64,000 nt of DNA, taken from the NCBI RefSeq assembly GCF_014652575.1, contig NZ_BMZB01000001.1, positions 682,001 to 746,000 on the forward strand, given 5' to 3'. Each line of letters begins with the position of its first letter. The stretch's first letter is position 1. Shown piece by piece: positions 54,284-63,833 of this stretch. The position numbers and the translations under genes are program-made. Source of the DNA: Asticcacaulis endophyticus. GTDB lineage: Bacteria > Pseudomonadota > Alphaproteobacteria > Caulobacterales > Caulobacteraceae. The notes below the pieces were generated by a model, which did no database searches, was not told where the DNA came from, and saw nothing but the letters and a program-made list of their open reading frames with translations.

Positions 54284-55137
54284 GATTTGCGCCAGTGTTC
54301 GATAATCTGCGCCATAATCGACAAAGCAATTTCCGGTGGCGTTTTGGCCCCGATATCCAGCCCGACCGGCCCGTGAATACGCCCTACATCACCCTGACCG
54401 CGCAAACTTTTCAGACGGGCTTGATGGGCGCGTTTGCTGCCCAAGGCCCCGATATAAAACGCCGGACTGTTCAGGGCGGCTTTGAGGATCAGTGGCTCAA
54501 ACGCATGGTCATGAAACAGGGTGATTAGCGCGCTGTTGGCATCCAGCAGATCAGCGTCAAAATCGCCGTCACCGCGCAGAGGCCGCACATCAGGCAGGGC
54601 CTGTTCAATCATCGCATCAGGGCTGTAGATAACCGTTTCCATCTCCGCCATCACGGCCAGTTGCGCCAGCATAATGACGATTGGACCCTGACCCACAATC
54701 ACGATCCGACCCGCAGGGCGATAGCGGCGCACAAATCCGCCCATCACCATCTGCGCGGGCTTACGGGCGGCGTGTGCGTCCACAATTCGGCGCACCTCAT
54801 CATCGCTCAGAGTCACGGCAAAATGGATGTCCAGCCCGGCCCCACACGGCAGGGTAATGTCCTTAAAGCGCGACCCTTCGCCATAGCGCTCAATATAGTC
54901 CGAACCCTGATCAATAGCCATAATCGCATCATGAACCAGCGCGCTTTCCGCACAGCCGCCGGTGATCATGCCGACGTGGCGACCGTCTTCGCACACGGCC
55001 ATCTGTGATCCGACCGGGCGCGGCGACCCGCCGGTGGTGGCGATCAGGGTCAGAAGAGCACAGCGCTGCCCCTCACCCCGCCAGCCGAGGTAGGTATCCA
55101 GCACATAGTCCTGATAGTGCGGATGAGCTATCTGCAC
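54280..55137 (-). CDS. XdhC-family molybdenum cofactor maturation protein
   Basis: 285 residues. The N-terminal XdhC domain has [15 protein letters not shown] and [10 protein letters not shown] with its conserved Cys; the C-terminal Rossmann-like part has [15 protein letters not shown] and ends in [14 protein letters not shown] with [16 protein letters not shown]. Such proteins bind the cofactor and help its sulfuration and insertion into xanthine dehydrogenase-type enzymes. It follows the large subunit with no spacing. Confidence 0.93.
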   Translation of the reverse strand: MQIAHPHYQDYVLDTYLGWRGEGQRCALLTLIATTGGSPRPVGSQMAVCEDGRHVGMITGGCAESALVHDAIMAIDQGSDYIERYGEGSRFKDITLPCGAGLDIHFAVTLSDDEVRRIVDAHAARKPAQMVMGGFVRRYRPAGRIVIVGQGPIVIMLAQLAVMAEMETVIYSPDAMIEQALPDVRPLRGDGDFDADLLDANSALITLFHDHAFEPLILKAALNSPAFYIGALGSKRAHQARLKSLRGQGDVGRIHGPVGLDIGAKTPPEIALSIMAQIIEHWRKS

Positions 55138-57336
55138 TCAGGTCCGCGCCGCTTTCGCAATTGTTTCCGGCAGCAGTGGCAGCTTACGCACCCGCACGCC
55201 GGTGGCGGCAAATATGGCGTTGCATACCGCAGGGATAACCGGCGGCAGGGCGGGTTCGCCCAATCCCGTAGGTCCATTATCCGACAGCTCAAAATGCAGG
55301 TCGATATGCGGGGCCTGAGACATGCGGATCATAGGTATGTCCTGAAAATTGCTCTGAACCGCGCGGCCCTTATCGAAGGTAATCTCCGACATCATTTCAC
55401 CGATCCCATCCATGACCGAGCCTTCGACCTGATTGGCGGCCCCTGTAGGATTGATGATGGTGCGGCCGACATCGCCGACCACCCACACCTTAAGCACCTT
55501 CCAGTTGCCATCATCATCGACCTTGACCTTGGCCACTTCGGCAAAATAGCCACGATGGCTGAAATAGGTCGCCACACCATAGCCGATGCCATTGCCGGAT
55601 TTGGCCGCATCCCAGCCGCTGCGGGTACGCAAAGTCTCCAGCACGGCCTTAAGCCGTTTGGGCTCATAAGACGGGCCGCGCTCACCGTCTTTAACTGGGC
55701 GAGGCGACGCAATCGCCGCCTCCACGATCTCCTGACGCAGGGTAAACGGGTCTTTGTTCAACGCGCCCGCGATTTCATCTAGGAAGCATTCATGGACAAA
55801 ACCCAGCGCGTTTGATGACGGCGCGCGCAGATATCCGGTGGGGATCAGGGTTTCGATCAGGTGCTGTTCAAGGACGTAGTTCGGGCTGATTAGCGGCACA
55901 AAATCGTGCGGCCCGATACCGGCCCCCTGCGCCACCTTGCCGTCGCGGGCAAAGGTGACGGCGCGGGCCTTATAGGCCGTGATCTTGCCGCCTTCAATGG
56001 CCGCCTCAAACCTATGGTAGTTGCCGGGGCGGAAATAGTCGTAGGCGACATCATCTTCACGCGTCCAGACCAGCTTGACCGGGACACCGGCCTTTTGGGC
56101 GATGGCCGCGGCTTCGACCATATAGTCGTTTTCAAGTCGGCGCCCAAAGCCGCCGCCGCAGCGGATCATGTGGATGGTGATCTTATCCTCAGATATGCCT
56201 AAAGCCTTGGCGACATGAGGTCGGCCCCACGCGGGGGCTTGGGTCGGTGCCCAGATTTCAACGCCGTCAGCCGTGACCTTGGCCGTGCAGTTTTGCGGCT
56301 CCATTGGGACGTGGGCGAGGAACGGGGCTTCGTACCAGGCCTCAATCTTTTTGGCGGCCTTGCTGAGGGCGGCATCGGTATCGCCGTTTGAGGCCACCGA
56401 AGCGCCTTTGGTCTTAGCCAGTTCTTTGGCTTTGGCGGCATAGGTTGCACTATCATGAGGGGAGCCTACGGCATCATCCCAGACAATCTCTAACTGATCG
56501 CGTGCGGCCTTGGCGTACCACCATTTGTCGGCGACGATCGCCACCCCGTCCTGCAGGCTGTGGAAATCGCCGGACCCTTGCAGGGTAAAGACATGGGTGA
56601 CGCCTTTTAAGGCTTTGATGACATCGATATTGGCCGATTTCAGTTTCGCGCCGTAAACCGGCGGCTTGACGAAGACGGCATATTTCATGCCGGGGACGGC
56701 CACATCAATACCGAAGATCGGCTTGCCTTCGACGATGGCCGGACTGTCGTAACCGCCCTTGGATTTGCCGATGATGGTAAAGGCGCTGTCGGGTTTTAAG
56801 GTGACGCTGGCCGGATCGGGAAGCTTGAGTATAGCCGCCGCGGCCACCAGTTTGCCATACGGCACTTTTGTGCGTGAGGCTTTGTGGTGGACGACACCGG
56901 CTTCGATCGTCAGTTCGGCGGCAGGCTTTTTAAGAACCACTGCCGCCGCTTCGATCAGCACGGCTCGCGTGGCCGCACCCACCCGACGCATGGGTTCATA
57001 GTTCATGGGCGTGGACATCGACCCGCCCGCAAACTGCGCCCCAAAGCGTTTTTCGTCGGCAGGGGCGGTCTCAATGCGTACCTGTTCCCACGCCACATCC
57101 ATCTCTTCGGCGATCAGCATGGGCAGCATGGTCTTAATGCCCTGACCGATTTCAGGGTTCTTGGCGCGGATGGTGACCACACCATCGGGCGCAATGGCGA
57201 CATAATCGCCCAGTCGGGTGGCACCTTCGCTGGCCGCCACGGCATCAAAGCCGAACCCGACCACAAGTGCGCTACCGGTAGCCAAACCCGATGCCAGAAA
57301 CAAACGGCGAGACGGTTTAAAAGAAGCATCATCCAT
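55138..57336 (-). CDS. iorB: Molybdenum hydroxylase large subunit, isoquinoline 1-oxidoreductase beta type, Tat-exported
   Basis: 732 residues. A Tat signal with SRRLFLASG at 9-17 opens the protein, so the folded enzyme with its cofactor is exported to the periplasm. The molybdenum-binding domains follow: [30 protein letters not shown], and the final GLGEPALPP, whose Glu is the catalytic base. These belong to the family of isoquinoline oxidoreductases and membrane-linked aldehyde dehydrogenases. It starts 2 bases after the 2Fe-2S subunit. The substrate is unknown. Confidence 0.93.
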   Translation of the reverse strand: MDDASFKPSRRLFLASGLATGSALVVGFGFDAVAASEGATRLGDYVAIAPDGVVTIRAKNPEIGQGIKTMLPMLIAEEMDVAWEQVRIETAPADEKRFGAQFAGGSMSTPMNYEPMRRVGAATRAVLIEAAAVVLKKPAAELTIEAGVVHHKASRTKVPYGKLVAAAAILKLPDPASVTLKPDSAFTIIGKSKGGYDSPAIVEGKPIFGIDVAVPGMKYAVFVKPPVYGAKLKSANIDVIKALKGVTHVFTLQGSGDFHSLQDGVAIVADKWWYAKAARDQLEIVWDDAVGSPHDSATYAAKAKELAKTKGASVASNGDTDAALSKAAKKIEAWYEAPFLAHVPMEPQNCTAKVTADGVEIWAPTQAPAWGRPHVAKALGISEDKITIHMIRCGGGFGRRLENDYMVEAAAIAQKAGVPVKLVWTREDDVAYDYFRPGNYHRFEAAIEGGKITAYKARAVTFARDGKVAQGAGIGPHDFVPLISPNYVLEQHLIETLIPTGYLRAPSSNALGFVHECFLDEIAGALNKDPFTLRQEIVEAAIASPRPVKDGERGPSYEPKRLKAVLETLRTRSGWDAAKSGNGIGYGVATYFSHRGYFAEVAKVKVDDDGNWKVLKVWVVGDVGRTIINPTGAANQVEGSVMDGIGEMMSEITFDKGRAVQSNFQDIPMIRMSQAPHIDLHFELSDNGPTGLGEPALPPVIPAVCNAIFAATGVRVRKLPLLPETIAKAART

Positions 57337-57338
57337 AG

Positions 57339-57818
57339 TTAAGCCTCCCGCGTGTCGGTCAGCGCCACACCGGCGGCCGATTTAATGGCTTCACGGATGC
57401 GCTTATAGGTGGCGCAGCGGCACAGATTGCCCTCCATGGCCGCATCGATATCATCGTCGGTCGGTTTGGGCGTAGTCTTCAGCAAGGCCGCCGCAGACAT
57501 GATCTGACCGGCCTGACAATAGCCGCACTGCATGACATCAACCTCAAGCCAGGCTGCTTGCAGGGCCTTGCCCTGAGCGGTGGCGCCAATGGCTTCAATC
57601 GTCGTGATCTTGGCCCCGGCTTCCAGCGATCCCACAGGGGTAGCGCAGGCGCGGGTGGCAACCCCATCAATATGCACCGTGCAGGCTCCGCATTGGGCGA
57701 CCCCGCAGCCGAACTTGGTGCCGGGAAGCTCAAGCTCATCGCGCAGCGCCCACAAAAGCGGCATGTCTTCGGGCACATCAAGCCGGTGTGCCTTGCCATT
57801 TACGGTAAGTGTGATCAT
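57339..57818 (-). CDS. iorA: 2Fe-2S subunit of molybdenum hydroxylase
   Basis: 159 residues from ATG 57818 (AGGAGG seven bases upstream; a longer frame to 57878 lacks a site). The plant-ferredoxin-type cluster ligands are in [14 protein letters not shown] followed by RACATP, and the second cluster ligands in [10 protein letters not shown] and [10 protein letters not shown]. It passes electrons from the molybdenum centre to an acceptor such as a cytochrome, and must travel with the Tat-exported large subunit. First gene of the five-gene operon. Confidence 0.95.
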   Translation of the reverse strand: MITLTVNGKAHRLDVPEDMPLLWALRDELELPGTKFGCGVAQCGACTVHIDGVATRACATPVGSLEAGAKITTIEAIGATAQGKALQAAWLEVDVMQCGYCQAGQIMSAAALLKTTPKPTDDDIDAAMEGNLCRCATYKRIREAIKSAAGVALTDTREA

Positions 57819-57916
57819 CCGCCAGCCTCCTGAAATCCCTGATGCCCATAAGGGTATATCATCGCCGGATAATGGCAACTCTGTGACCAGTAAAAGCGCT
57901 GTGAAATAAAAGATGG

Positions 57917-59581
57917 CTAATCGATGATCAGTAGCATAACCCCCTGCCGAACCAGAGTGATATCCAGGCCTGCCGTCCCTTTAGTGACGGTCAAGGGGGC
58001 AAGGGTTTTGGGGTGCATGACTGATGCCGCCTCAAGCACCTTATACTGATCCTGATCGGGCGATTGCGGTGAGCCCATTTTTTGCCACTCGGCATAGGCA
58101 TTGGCCGTGTGCGGATCGACTAGATACTGCGTGACTTTGCGCACCTTGGCCTTGCCCAATCCAGACAGTTTCACGCTAAGGTTCGCCTCCGGCCCCTTCT
58201 GGTCGTTATCATTGTAGTGCCAGACCATAACCGCAATTTTTGAGCCTTCGCGGGTGGCCATGACGCCGACATCGTTCTTTTGCGTCACGCCTGAGATCAT
58301 ATCATCAAGTGGCAATTGCGCTGAACTGCTGGCCGTCACCGACTCTGGCCCCAGCTTGGCGTACATGCGAAAGACATTGAGCACGGGCAGGTCAATGCCA
58401 TTGCTGGCCAATTGACGATAGCCAGCAAACCACGGCTGATCCTCAAAGGTAAAAGCCCAGGTCAGCACCCCGTCGAGATTGACCTGATGCCGTTCCGACA
58501 GCTCCCAGATGCGCGCAAAGGAGGCGGCGGTATAGCTAGAATACATGGTGCCGTTGCGATAGCCGTTTTGCGGGCCGGGGCAGGCGGCGCAGCCTTCCGG
58601 ATCACTCTCTCCGATGACGATGGGGGTGTTTTTATGCTCAGGGATAGCGGCAATTTTCTTAAAGCCGTTATCGACGGCTTTCAGGTGGTTGTTCATGCCC
58701 ATCTGAACATGTCCATCCACAAATTTGGGGCTGCCCTTGGCGTGGAAGGCCAGAAAGTCCGTAGGTGTTCCGGTCTCACCGGTGGCGTAGTTTTTACCCG
58801 ACACAACGTGCTTTAAGAAGCCGTCCATAAACGCGCCGCCGGAACCGGCGACATCCGGCCCGCCGACCTTGGCTTCGGGTAGGGCGCGTTTGACCCCGGC
58901 AATGGCATAGTCGTGGGTCTTATAAAATTCTTCGGGTGTGCCTTTCCAGTAGGACGGGCCGTTCGGTTCATTCCACACCTCAAAATACCAGGTCAGAACC
59001 TCGTCCCTGCCGTATTTTTCGACATTGTGCCTGGTCCATTGATAGACCAGTTCTTCCCATTTCTTGTAGTCGTTGGGCGGATAATTCCAGCCGCCTTCGA
59101 TCAGTTCGTACTTGAAGCCGGGCCGCCACGAATGGCGGTAAGGCATATCTTTGGGGCCCGACGACAGGGCCTCCGGCATAAACCCGATCTGGAGATAGGG
59201 CCGCACACCACGGTCAAGGTAGCTGTCGATAATCATATCGGTGATCATCCAGTTATAGACCGGATTTCCGTCCTTATCTTCGGTATAGGCGTTGGTCGAG
59301 CCCCACTTGAAAGCGGCGGTGCCATCGCCGGTATTGAGCAGGTTGTGGGCGCGGAAATAGACCTGCTTGGGTTTAAGTTCACCCAGATGCGCCAGCAGTT
59401 TCTGGCCGTCCTTCATGGTGGCGTAGTTGGGCTCATCAGCCCCGAAAAAGCGCCAGACGGGTTTAAGCGGCCCGGTCGGTTTTGAGGCATCGACCGTGAT
59501 GGTCACCGGAAAGCTGTCTTGCGCGGCGGCAGGTAGGGTGAGGGCGATCAGGGCTGCGGTAAGGGTCAGTATCTGGCGCAT
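57917..59581 (-). CDS. GH39-family glycosidase (beta-xylosidase-like), exported
   Basis: 554 residues with a signal peptide (1-20, PAAAQ). The TIM barrel has the acid/base Glu in [15 protein letters not shown] and the nucleophile Glu in [10 protein letters not shown], the GH39 pattern. The C-terminal beta domain follows. Likely removes xylose or a similar sugar from plant oligosaccharides. It starts 2 bases after the stop of the GH2 gene, so the two form one transcript. Confidence 0.88.
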   Translation of the reverse strand: MRQILTLTAALIALTLPAAAQDSFPVTITVDASKPTGPLKPVWRFFGADEPNYATMKDGQKLLAHLGELKPKQVYFRAHNLLNTGDGTAAFKWGSTNAYTEDKDGNPVYNWMITDMIIDSYLDRGVRPYLQIGFMPEALSSGPKDMPYRHSWRPGFKYELIEGGWNYPPNDYKKWEELVYQWTRHNVEKYGRDEVLTWYFEVWNEPNGPSYWKGTPEEFYKTHDYAIAGVKRALPEAKVGGPDVAGSGGAFMDGFLKHVVSGKNYATGETGTPTDFLAFHAKGSPKFVDGHVQMGMNNHLKAVDNGFKKIAAIPEHKNTPIVIGESDPEGCAACPGPQNGYRNGTMYSSYTAASFARIWELSERHQVNLDGVLTWAFTFEDQPWFAGYRQLASNGIDLPVLNVFRMYAKLGPESVTASSSAQLPLDDMISGVTQKNDVGVMATREGSKIAVMVWHYNDNDQKGPEANLSVKLSGLGKAKVRKVTQYLVDPHTANAYAEWQKMGSPQSPDQDQYKVLEAASVMHPKTLAPLTVTKGTAGLDITLVRQGVMLLIID

Positions 59582-59583
59582 TA

Positions 59584-61953
59584 TTACTTCCTCGCGTTGA
59601 GCGTGACGGTTGCGGGTTTAAGCCCATCGCCGCTGACGGTGACCTTGATTTTACCTGTGGTTTCGGTTGCGCGCACCATCACCAGAGCCCGACCGTTCCA
59701 TGCCTTACGAGTCGGAGACTGGAACACGGTCGAGTCGGTCGGGTCACCATTGTCAAAGGCGGCCAGCGCACCGGCCCCGTCAACCGCTGCGGTTAACTGA
59801 GTGCTGGCGTTTGGCACGCGCACGCCCCTGGCATCGACGACTTCGGCGCGGATATAACCAATATCATCAAAGGTCGGGGCAATGGCGGTTTGTTCGGCGA
59901 TCAGGCGCACCGCCGCCGGTGCCCCGGCCGTTTTCAGTTCATCCTCGGCCACCTTTTTGCCCGCGCCATCGAAGGCTGCGACCCGGATCGTACCGGCGGC
60001 ATAAGCCACATCATATTTGATGGCGCTGTCGTCGGCATTACGTGGCTTTTTGCCGAGGGACTTACCATTCAGGAACAGCTCAACCTCAGCCGCATTGGTG
60101 ACGATCTCAACCTTCTCCGTGTGCGCTGAACTATCAGATGGCGTCCAGTCATTGAGCACGCCCGGCCCCTTGGGCTGCGGCATTGCGACGCCAACCATGG
60201 TGGGTAACTCAGAGGTATCAATCACTTCGGTAACGCGGCGGCCGATCTTGACGACCGGCGTCTCTGACCACCACGACGCCCGCTCCCAGCCGATCGGCTT
60301 GACGACATCCGTGCGGTCAACCAGACCCGACGGATTGGAAATAAACGGCCAACCGGCGCGGTCGGCCTCACCCAGATAGTCGGCGCCGGTCCACAGGAAC
60401 ATGCCCGCATAGGCCGGATTATCGCGCACCGGCAACCAGTTGGCGCGGTTCTTACCGTTTTCGGTGCCGATGATCTTACGAGTCGGCTTATCGGCATGGG
60501 CCTTGGCCAGTTCATTTTCGCGGTAGTTTTGGCCCACCACATCCAGCATATCGGCCAGACCGTTCTCATAGTCCTTAGTGGTGTTGGGCCGGAACAGAGC
60601 CATGGTCACCGGCCGCGACGGGTCTTCGGTATTGAAGATGGTTTTCAGGCGCGCCACGATCGATTTAGCGACCACCGGATAGGGGGTGTCGTGGATTTCA
60701 TTGCCGATCGACCAGATGACGACCGACGGGTGGTTTCGGTCGCGCTTGACGAAATCGCGCGCATCCAGCGACGACCAGTCCGTGAAGAACAGATGATAGT
60801 CGTTCGGGCTCTTGGCCACCGTCCACATGTCAAAAGCTTCGTTCATAACAACGATACCCAGCCGGTCACACAGGTCGAGGAATTCCGGTGAGAATGGATG
60901 GTGGGCGGTGCGGATGGCATTGACGCCGAGCGCCTGAAGACCGCGCAGGCGGCGTTCATAAAACGACAGCGGCACGGCCATGCCGAACGCCCCGCCATCG
61001 GCATGGATGGCTGTGCCTTTGAGCTTTACATTTTTGCCATTGATCCAAAAGCCAGTGTCGGCGCGGAACTCGATCTGGCGCACGCCAAAGCTCTGGGTGT
61101 CGGTTTCCAGAACTTCGCCGCTATCAGAGATGACCTTAATGTCGGCGCGGTAAAGATGGCCCTGACCGATATCCCATAGTTTCGGATTAATAATCGCGCC
61201 CTCAGCGTTCAGTTTAAGGCTGCGACCGACCGGTAGGGTTTGCGGCGCGCCCTTGAAGGTGCCCGCAGGCTTGCCATCCGGGCCGGTCAGGCTGATTTCC
61301 AGATGGGCGGTGCGCTCGGATTTCGAGTGGTTGATGATCGCACTTTCGACCTTAACCGTGGCGCGACCCGCTTCGATGACCGGCGTGGTGACATAGGTGC
61401 CCCAGCCGTCGACATGGATATCGCCCGATGTGATCAGCTTGACGTGGCGATAGATGCCGCCTCCGGCATACCAGCGTGAGGCCGGCTGCGCCGAGGTATC
61501 CGCCCGCACGGCGATGACGTTTTCCTGACCATATTTCAGGTGCGGCGTGATCTCATAACGCACGCTGGAATAGCCGTTGGGCCGGTGGCCGACATGGTGG
61601 CCATTGATCCACACGCCGCCGCGTTCCATAATGCCGTCAAATTCGATAAAGACGCGCTTGCCTTTGTCGGTGTCGGGCAGGGTAAACGGCTTGCGATACC
61701 AGACCACACCTGTCGGCAACCAGCCGCCGGAGCCGGTCGACGGCGCATACTGATCAAACGGCCCGGCAATGGCCCAGTCGTGGGGCAGACTGACCTTTTC
61801 CCAGCCGGAGCCTGCGCCCGCTATGGTTTCCGCGCCTTCGACATCACCCTTGGCAAACACCCAGCCGCTATCGAAATTTTGCGTGGTGGTTTGAGCCGAT
61901 ACTGAGGACGCAAATAGAAACGCCGCCGTTATGGCTGCATAAACAGTACGCAT
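59584..61953 (-). CDS. GH2-family glycosidase (beta-galactosidase-like), exported
   Basis: 789 residues from ATG 61953 (GGGAG upstream); signal peptide about 1-22. A sugar-binding jelly-roll domain (DWAIAGPF, EFDGIMERGGVWING) leads to the Ig-like part and the barrel, with NAIRTAHHPFSPEF, acid/base Glu in VIWSIGNEIHD and a nucleophile region at IIGTENGKNR. C-terminal Ig-like domains end the protein. GH2 includes beta-galactosidases, glucuronidases and mannosidases; the NEIHD context and the neighbouring GH39 gene suggest a plant-polymer side-chain enzyme. Confidence 0.9.
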   Translation of the reverse strand: MRTVYAAITAAFLFASSVSAQTTTQNFDSGWVFAKGDVEGAETIAGAGSGWEKVSLPHDWAIAGPFDQYAPSTGSGGWLPTGVVWYRKPFTLPDTDKGKRVFIEFDGIMERGGVWINGHHVGHRPNGYSSVRYEITPHLKYGQENVIAVRADTSAQPASRWYAGGGIYRHVKLITSGDIHVDGWGTYVTTPVIEAGRATVKVESAIINHSKSERTAHLEISLTGPDGKPAGTFKGAPQTLPVGRSLKLNAEGAIINPKLWDIGQGHLYRADIKVISDSGEVLETDTQSFGVRQIEFRADTGFWINGKNVKLKGTAIHADGGAFGMAVPLSFYERRLRGLQALGVNAIRTAHHPFSPEFLDLCDRLGIVVMNEAFDMWTVAKSPNDYHLFFTDWSSLDARDFVKRDRNHPSVVIWSIGNEIHDTPYPVVAKSIVARLKTIFNTEDPSRPVTMALFRPNTTKDYENGLADMLDVVGQNYRENELAKAHADKPTRKIIGTENGKNRANWLPVRDNPAYAGMFLWTGADYLGEADRAGWPFISNPSGLVDRTDVVKPIGWERASWWSETPVVKIGRRVTEVIDTSELPTMVGVAMPQPKGPGVLNDWTPSDSSAHTEKVEIVTNAAEVELFLNGKSLGKKPRNADDSAIKYDVAYAAGTIRVAAFDGAGKKVAEDELKTAGAPAAVRLIAEQTAIAPTFDDIGYIRAEVVDARGVRVPNASTQLTAAVDGAGALAAFDNGDPTDSTVFQSPTRKAWNGRALVMVRATETTGKIKVTVSGDGLKPATVTLNARK

Positions 61954-62021
61954 GGATATCTCCCTGTAGCCCATATGTCTCCAACCGCGTGAGAAGTCGT
62001 GACAAATTATGTTTGATTATG

Positions 62022-62050
62022 ACTAGATTTGAAAAATGACCACTTGTCAA
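62022..62050 (-). promoter_or_regulatory. Candidate promoter of the GH2-GH39 transcript
   Basis: On the minus strand TTGACA (62045-62050) is followed after 17 bases by TCTAGT (62022-62027), a perfect -35 and a 4/6 -10 box, about 70 bases before the GH2 start. Confidence 0.5.
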
Positions 62051-62119
62051 TCAGACGATATTTGACCGGGCTGAGATTACCGTTAGGTTGTCACGACCAT
62101 TACAAAGAAGGTGTTACCC

Positions 62120-62959
62120 ATGCTGGCCATTATCGGCGGAACCGGTCTTTATCATCTGGATCACCTTAGCGTTATCGACACGGTTGAGGTTGATACGCCC
62201 TTTGGTGCTCCGTCAGGCCCGATTGTGCGGGCAGAGTTGAACGGGCAGGCGGTGTGCTTTCTGCCGCGTCATGGCCGCCACCATCAGTTCCTGCCCCATG
62301 AAGTCAATTACCGCGCCAATATCTATGCGCTCAAAGTTCTGGGGGTGACGCAGATCCTGGCGGTATCGGCGGTGGGGTCGTTGCGCGAACATTTGCAACC
62401 GGGGCAACTGGTGCTGGCGTCGCAATATATCGACCTGATCAAGTATCCGCGTGAAAAGACCTTTTTCGGCGGCGGGTTGTCGGCGCACATTTCGACGGCA
62501 GAACCCGCCTGCCCGGACATGACGCGCTGGGTGCAAAAGGCAGCGGATACACGTAATCTTCTGGTTCACACCGGGGCGACCTATGCCTGCGTCGATGGGC
62601 CGCGTCTGGGCACCAAGGCCGAGAGCGAATTTTTGCGTACCATCGGTGCCGATCTGGTCGGCATGACTCAAGCGCCAGAGGTCTTTCTGGCCCGTGAAGC
62701 CCAGATCAATTACCTAAGCCTGAACATCGTCACCGACTATGACTGCTGGCGCGACGATGACCATGCCAGCATCGCTGCGATCATGGCCCGCTTTAATGAT
62801 ACGCTCGACCATGTGCGCGGCCTGCTGAGCGATCTGGTCGGAGGTGAACGCGCGCCAGTCAACAACATCTATCGCCGCACGCTGGAGGGCGCTTTGATGG
62901 TGCGGCGTGAGACCTTAAGCCCTGATAAGGCGGCCCTGCTGGATGTGCTGTCGGCTTAG
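62120..62959 (+). CDS. mtnP: S-methyl-5'-thioadenosine phosphorylase
   Basis: 279 residues from ATG 62120 (AAGGTG seven bases upstream; GTG 62111 also possible). Phosphate-binding IIGGTGLY at the N-terminus, the loop LPRHGRHH, and the C-terminal GMTQAPEVFLAREAQI with TDYDCW are the marks of methylthioadenosine phosphorylases rather than plain purine nucleoside phosphorylases. It salvages adenine and methylthioribose phosphate from polyamine and quorum-signal synthesis by-products. Confidence 0.93.
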   Translation: MLAIIGGTGLYHLDHLSVIDTVEVDTPFGAPSGPIVRAELNGQAVCFLPRHGRHHQFLPHEVNYRANIYALKVLGVTQILAVSAVGSLREHLQPGQLVLASQYIDLIKYPREKTFFGGGLSAHISTAEPACPDMTRWVQKAADTRNLLVHTGATYACVDGPRLGTKAESEFLRTIGADLVGMTQAPEVFLAREAQINYLSLNIVTDYDCWRDDDHASIAAIMARFNDTLDHVRGLLSDLVGGERAPVNNIYRRTLEGALMVRRETLSPDKAALLDVLSA

Positions 62960-63040
62960 GGCTATAATCCGGCATGACGCTAACCCGCGCGTTCAGGTCA
63001 GGTTCATATCGGGTGCGTCTATAGTTAAGCGTGCCATTCC

Positions 63041-63082
63041 TAGAGCAAATTTTCATCTGATTACATCAGATGAAATGCTCTA
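63041..63082. repeat. Palindromic intergenic element, copy 2
   Basis: Nested inverted repeats: TAGAGCA (63041-63047) with TGCTCTA (63076-63082), and TTTCATCTGAT (63051-63061) with ATCAGATGAAA (63065-63075) around TAC. The AGAGC ends are shared with the copies at 25204 and 63091. Confidence 0.75.
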
Positions 63083-63090
63083 ATTTTTAT

Positions 63091-63144
63091 GTGGTGCTCT
63101 CATCTATCCATCAAATGATTCCATTTGATGGGAAAACGCTCTAA
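63091..63144. repeat. Palindromic intergenic element, copy 3
   Basis: CCATCAAATG (63108-63117) and CATTTGATGG (63122-63131) around four bases, with GCTCT near both ends (GTGCTCT at left, CGCTCTAA at right). The core matches copy 1 at 25215-25238 in reverse. Confidence 0.75.
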
Positions 63145-63159
63145 CAGGGAGCCTCGCTC

Positions 63160-63813
63160 ATGTTTACCGCAATACCTGCTATTAAATCCAAAACCCTTAT
63201 GTGGTCGTCGCTGAGCGCACTAGCCGCTTGTGCAATCGTAGCCCTGTCGCCGGCGTCGGCCAGCGCCCAGGCCGAAGAGCGCCATTGGGGCGGCGGGCCG
63301 GGCGGTAACAATCTGCCCGAAGGCAATTACCGCCAGTCCTGCCGCGACATTGATGTCCGGCGCGGGCAATTGACCGCCCAGTGCCGCACCAAGAACGGTG
63401 GTTACAGATACACGTCTTTGAGTCTGCGCGACTGCCGCCGCGGCTGGGTTGAAAACCGCAATGGTAATCTGTGGTGTGAGGTCGGGGGATATCCCGGCGG
63501 ACCGGGTGGCGGTTATCCGGGCGGCCCCGGCGGTGGTGGTGGTGGTGGTGGCTATGGTTCGTCCCTCACCCTCTATTCCAGCAACGGCTTTAATGGCCGC
63601 AGCATTACCATTAATGACGCTATCACCGACTTGAGCGGTATGCGCTTTAACGATGTGGCCCGCTCGCTTGATGTGCGTGGCCGCGGGGCGTGGGAAGTGT
63701 GCGAAAACGCCTTCTTCCGCGGTCGTTGCACGGTGGTGGACGGCAGCTACGAATCCCTGCGCAGGATCGGTCTTGAAGGCCATATCTCATCCGTGCGTCC
63801 CGTTAGACGTTAA
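63160..63813 (+). CDS. Exported cyanovirin-N / beta-gamma-crystallin two-domain protein
   Basis: 217 residues with GGGAG upstream. Signal peptide about 1-36 (ASASAQ). A CVNH lectin-like domain covers about 52-108, starting LPEGNYRQSCRDI, with four cysteines (61, 75, 92, 106) able to form two disulfides. A Gly-rich linker (109-133, GGPGGGYP repeats) joins it to a beta/gamma-crystallin-like domain (135-214) with LTLYSSNGFNGRS and the second-motif segment ENAFFRGRC. CVNH domains bind mannose-rich glycans and crystallin domains often bind calcium. A surface or secreted glycan-binding protein is likely. Confidence 0.85.
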   Translation: MFTAIPAIKSKTLMWSSLSALAACAIVALSPASASAQAEERHWGGGPGGNNLPEGNYRQSCRDIDVRRGQLTAQCRTKNGGYRYTSLSLRDCRRGWVENRNGNLWCEVGGYPGGPGGGYPGGPGGGGGGGGYGSSLTLYSSNGFNGRSITINDAITDLSGMRFNDVARSLDVRGRGAWEVCENAFFRGRCTVVDGSYESLRRIGLEGHISSVRPVRR

Positions 63814-63833
63814 AAAGAAAGCCGTTAAATCAT

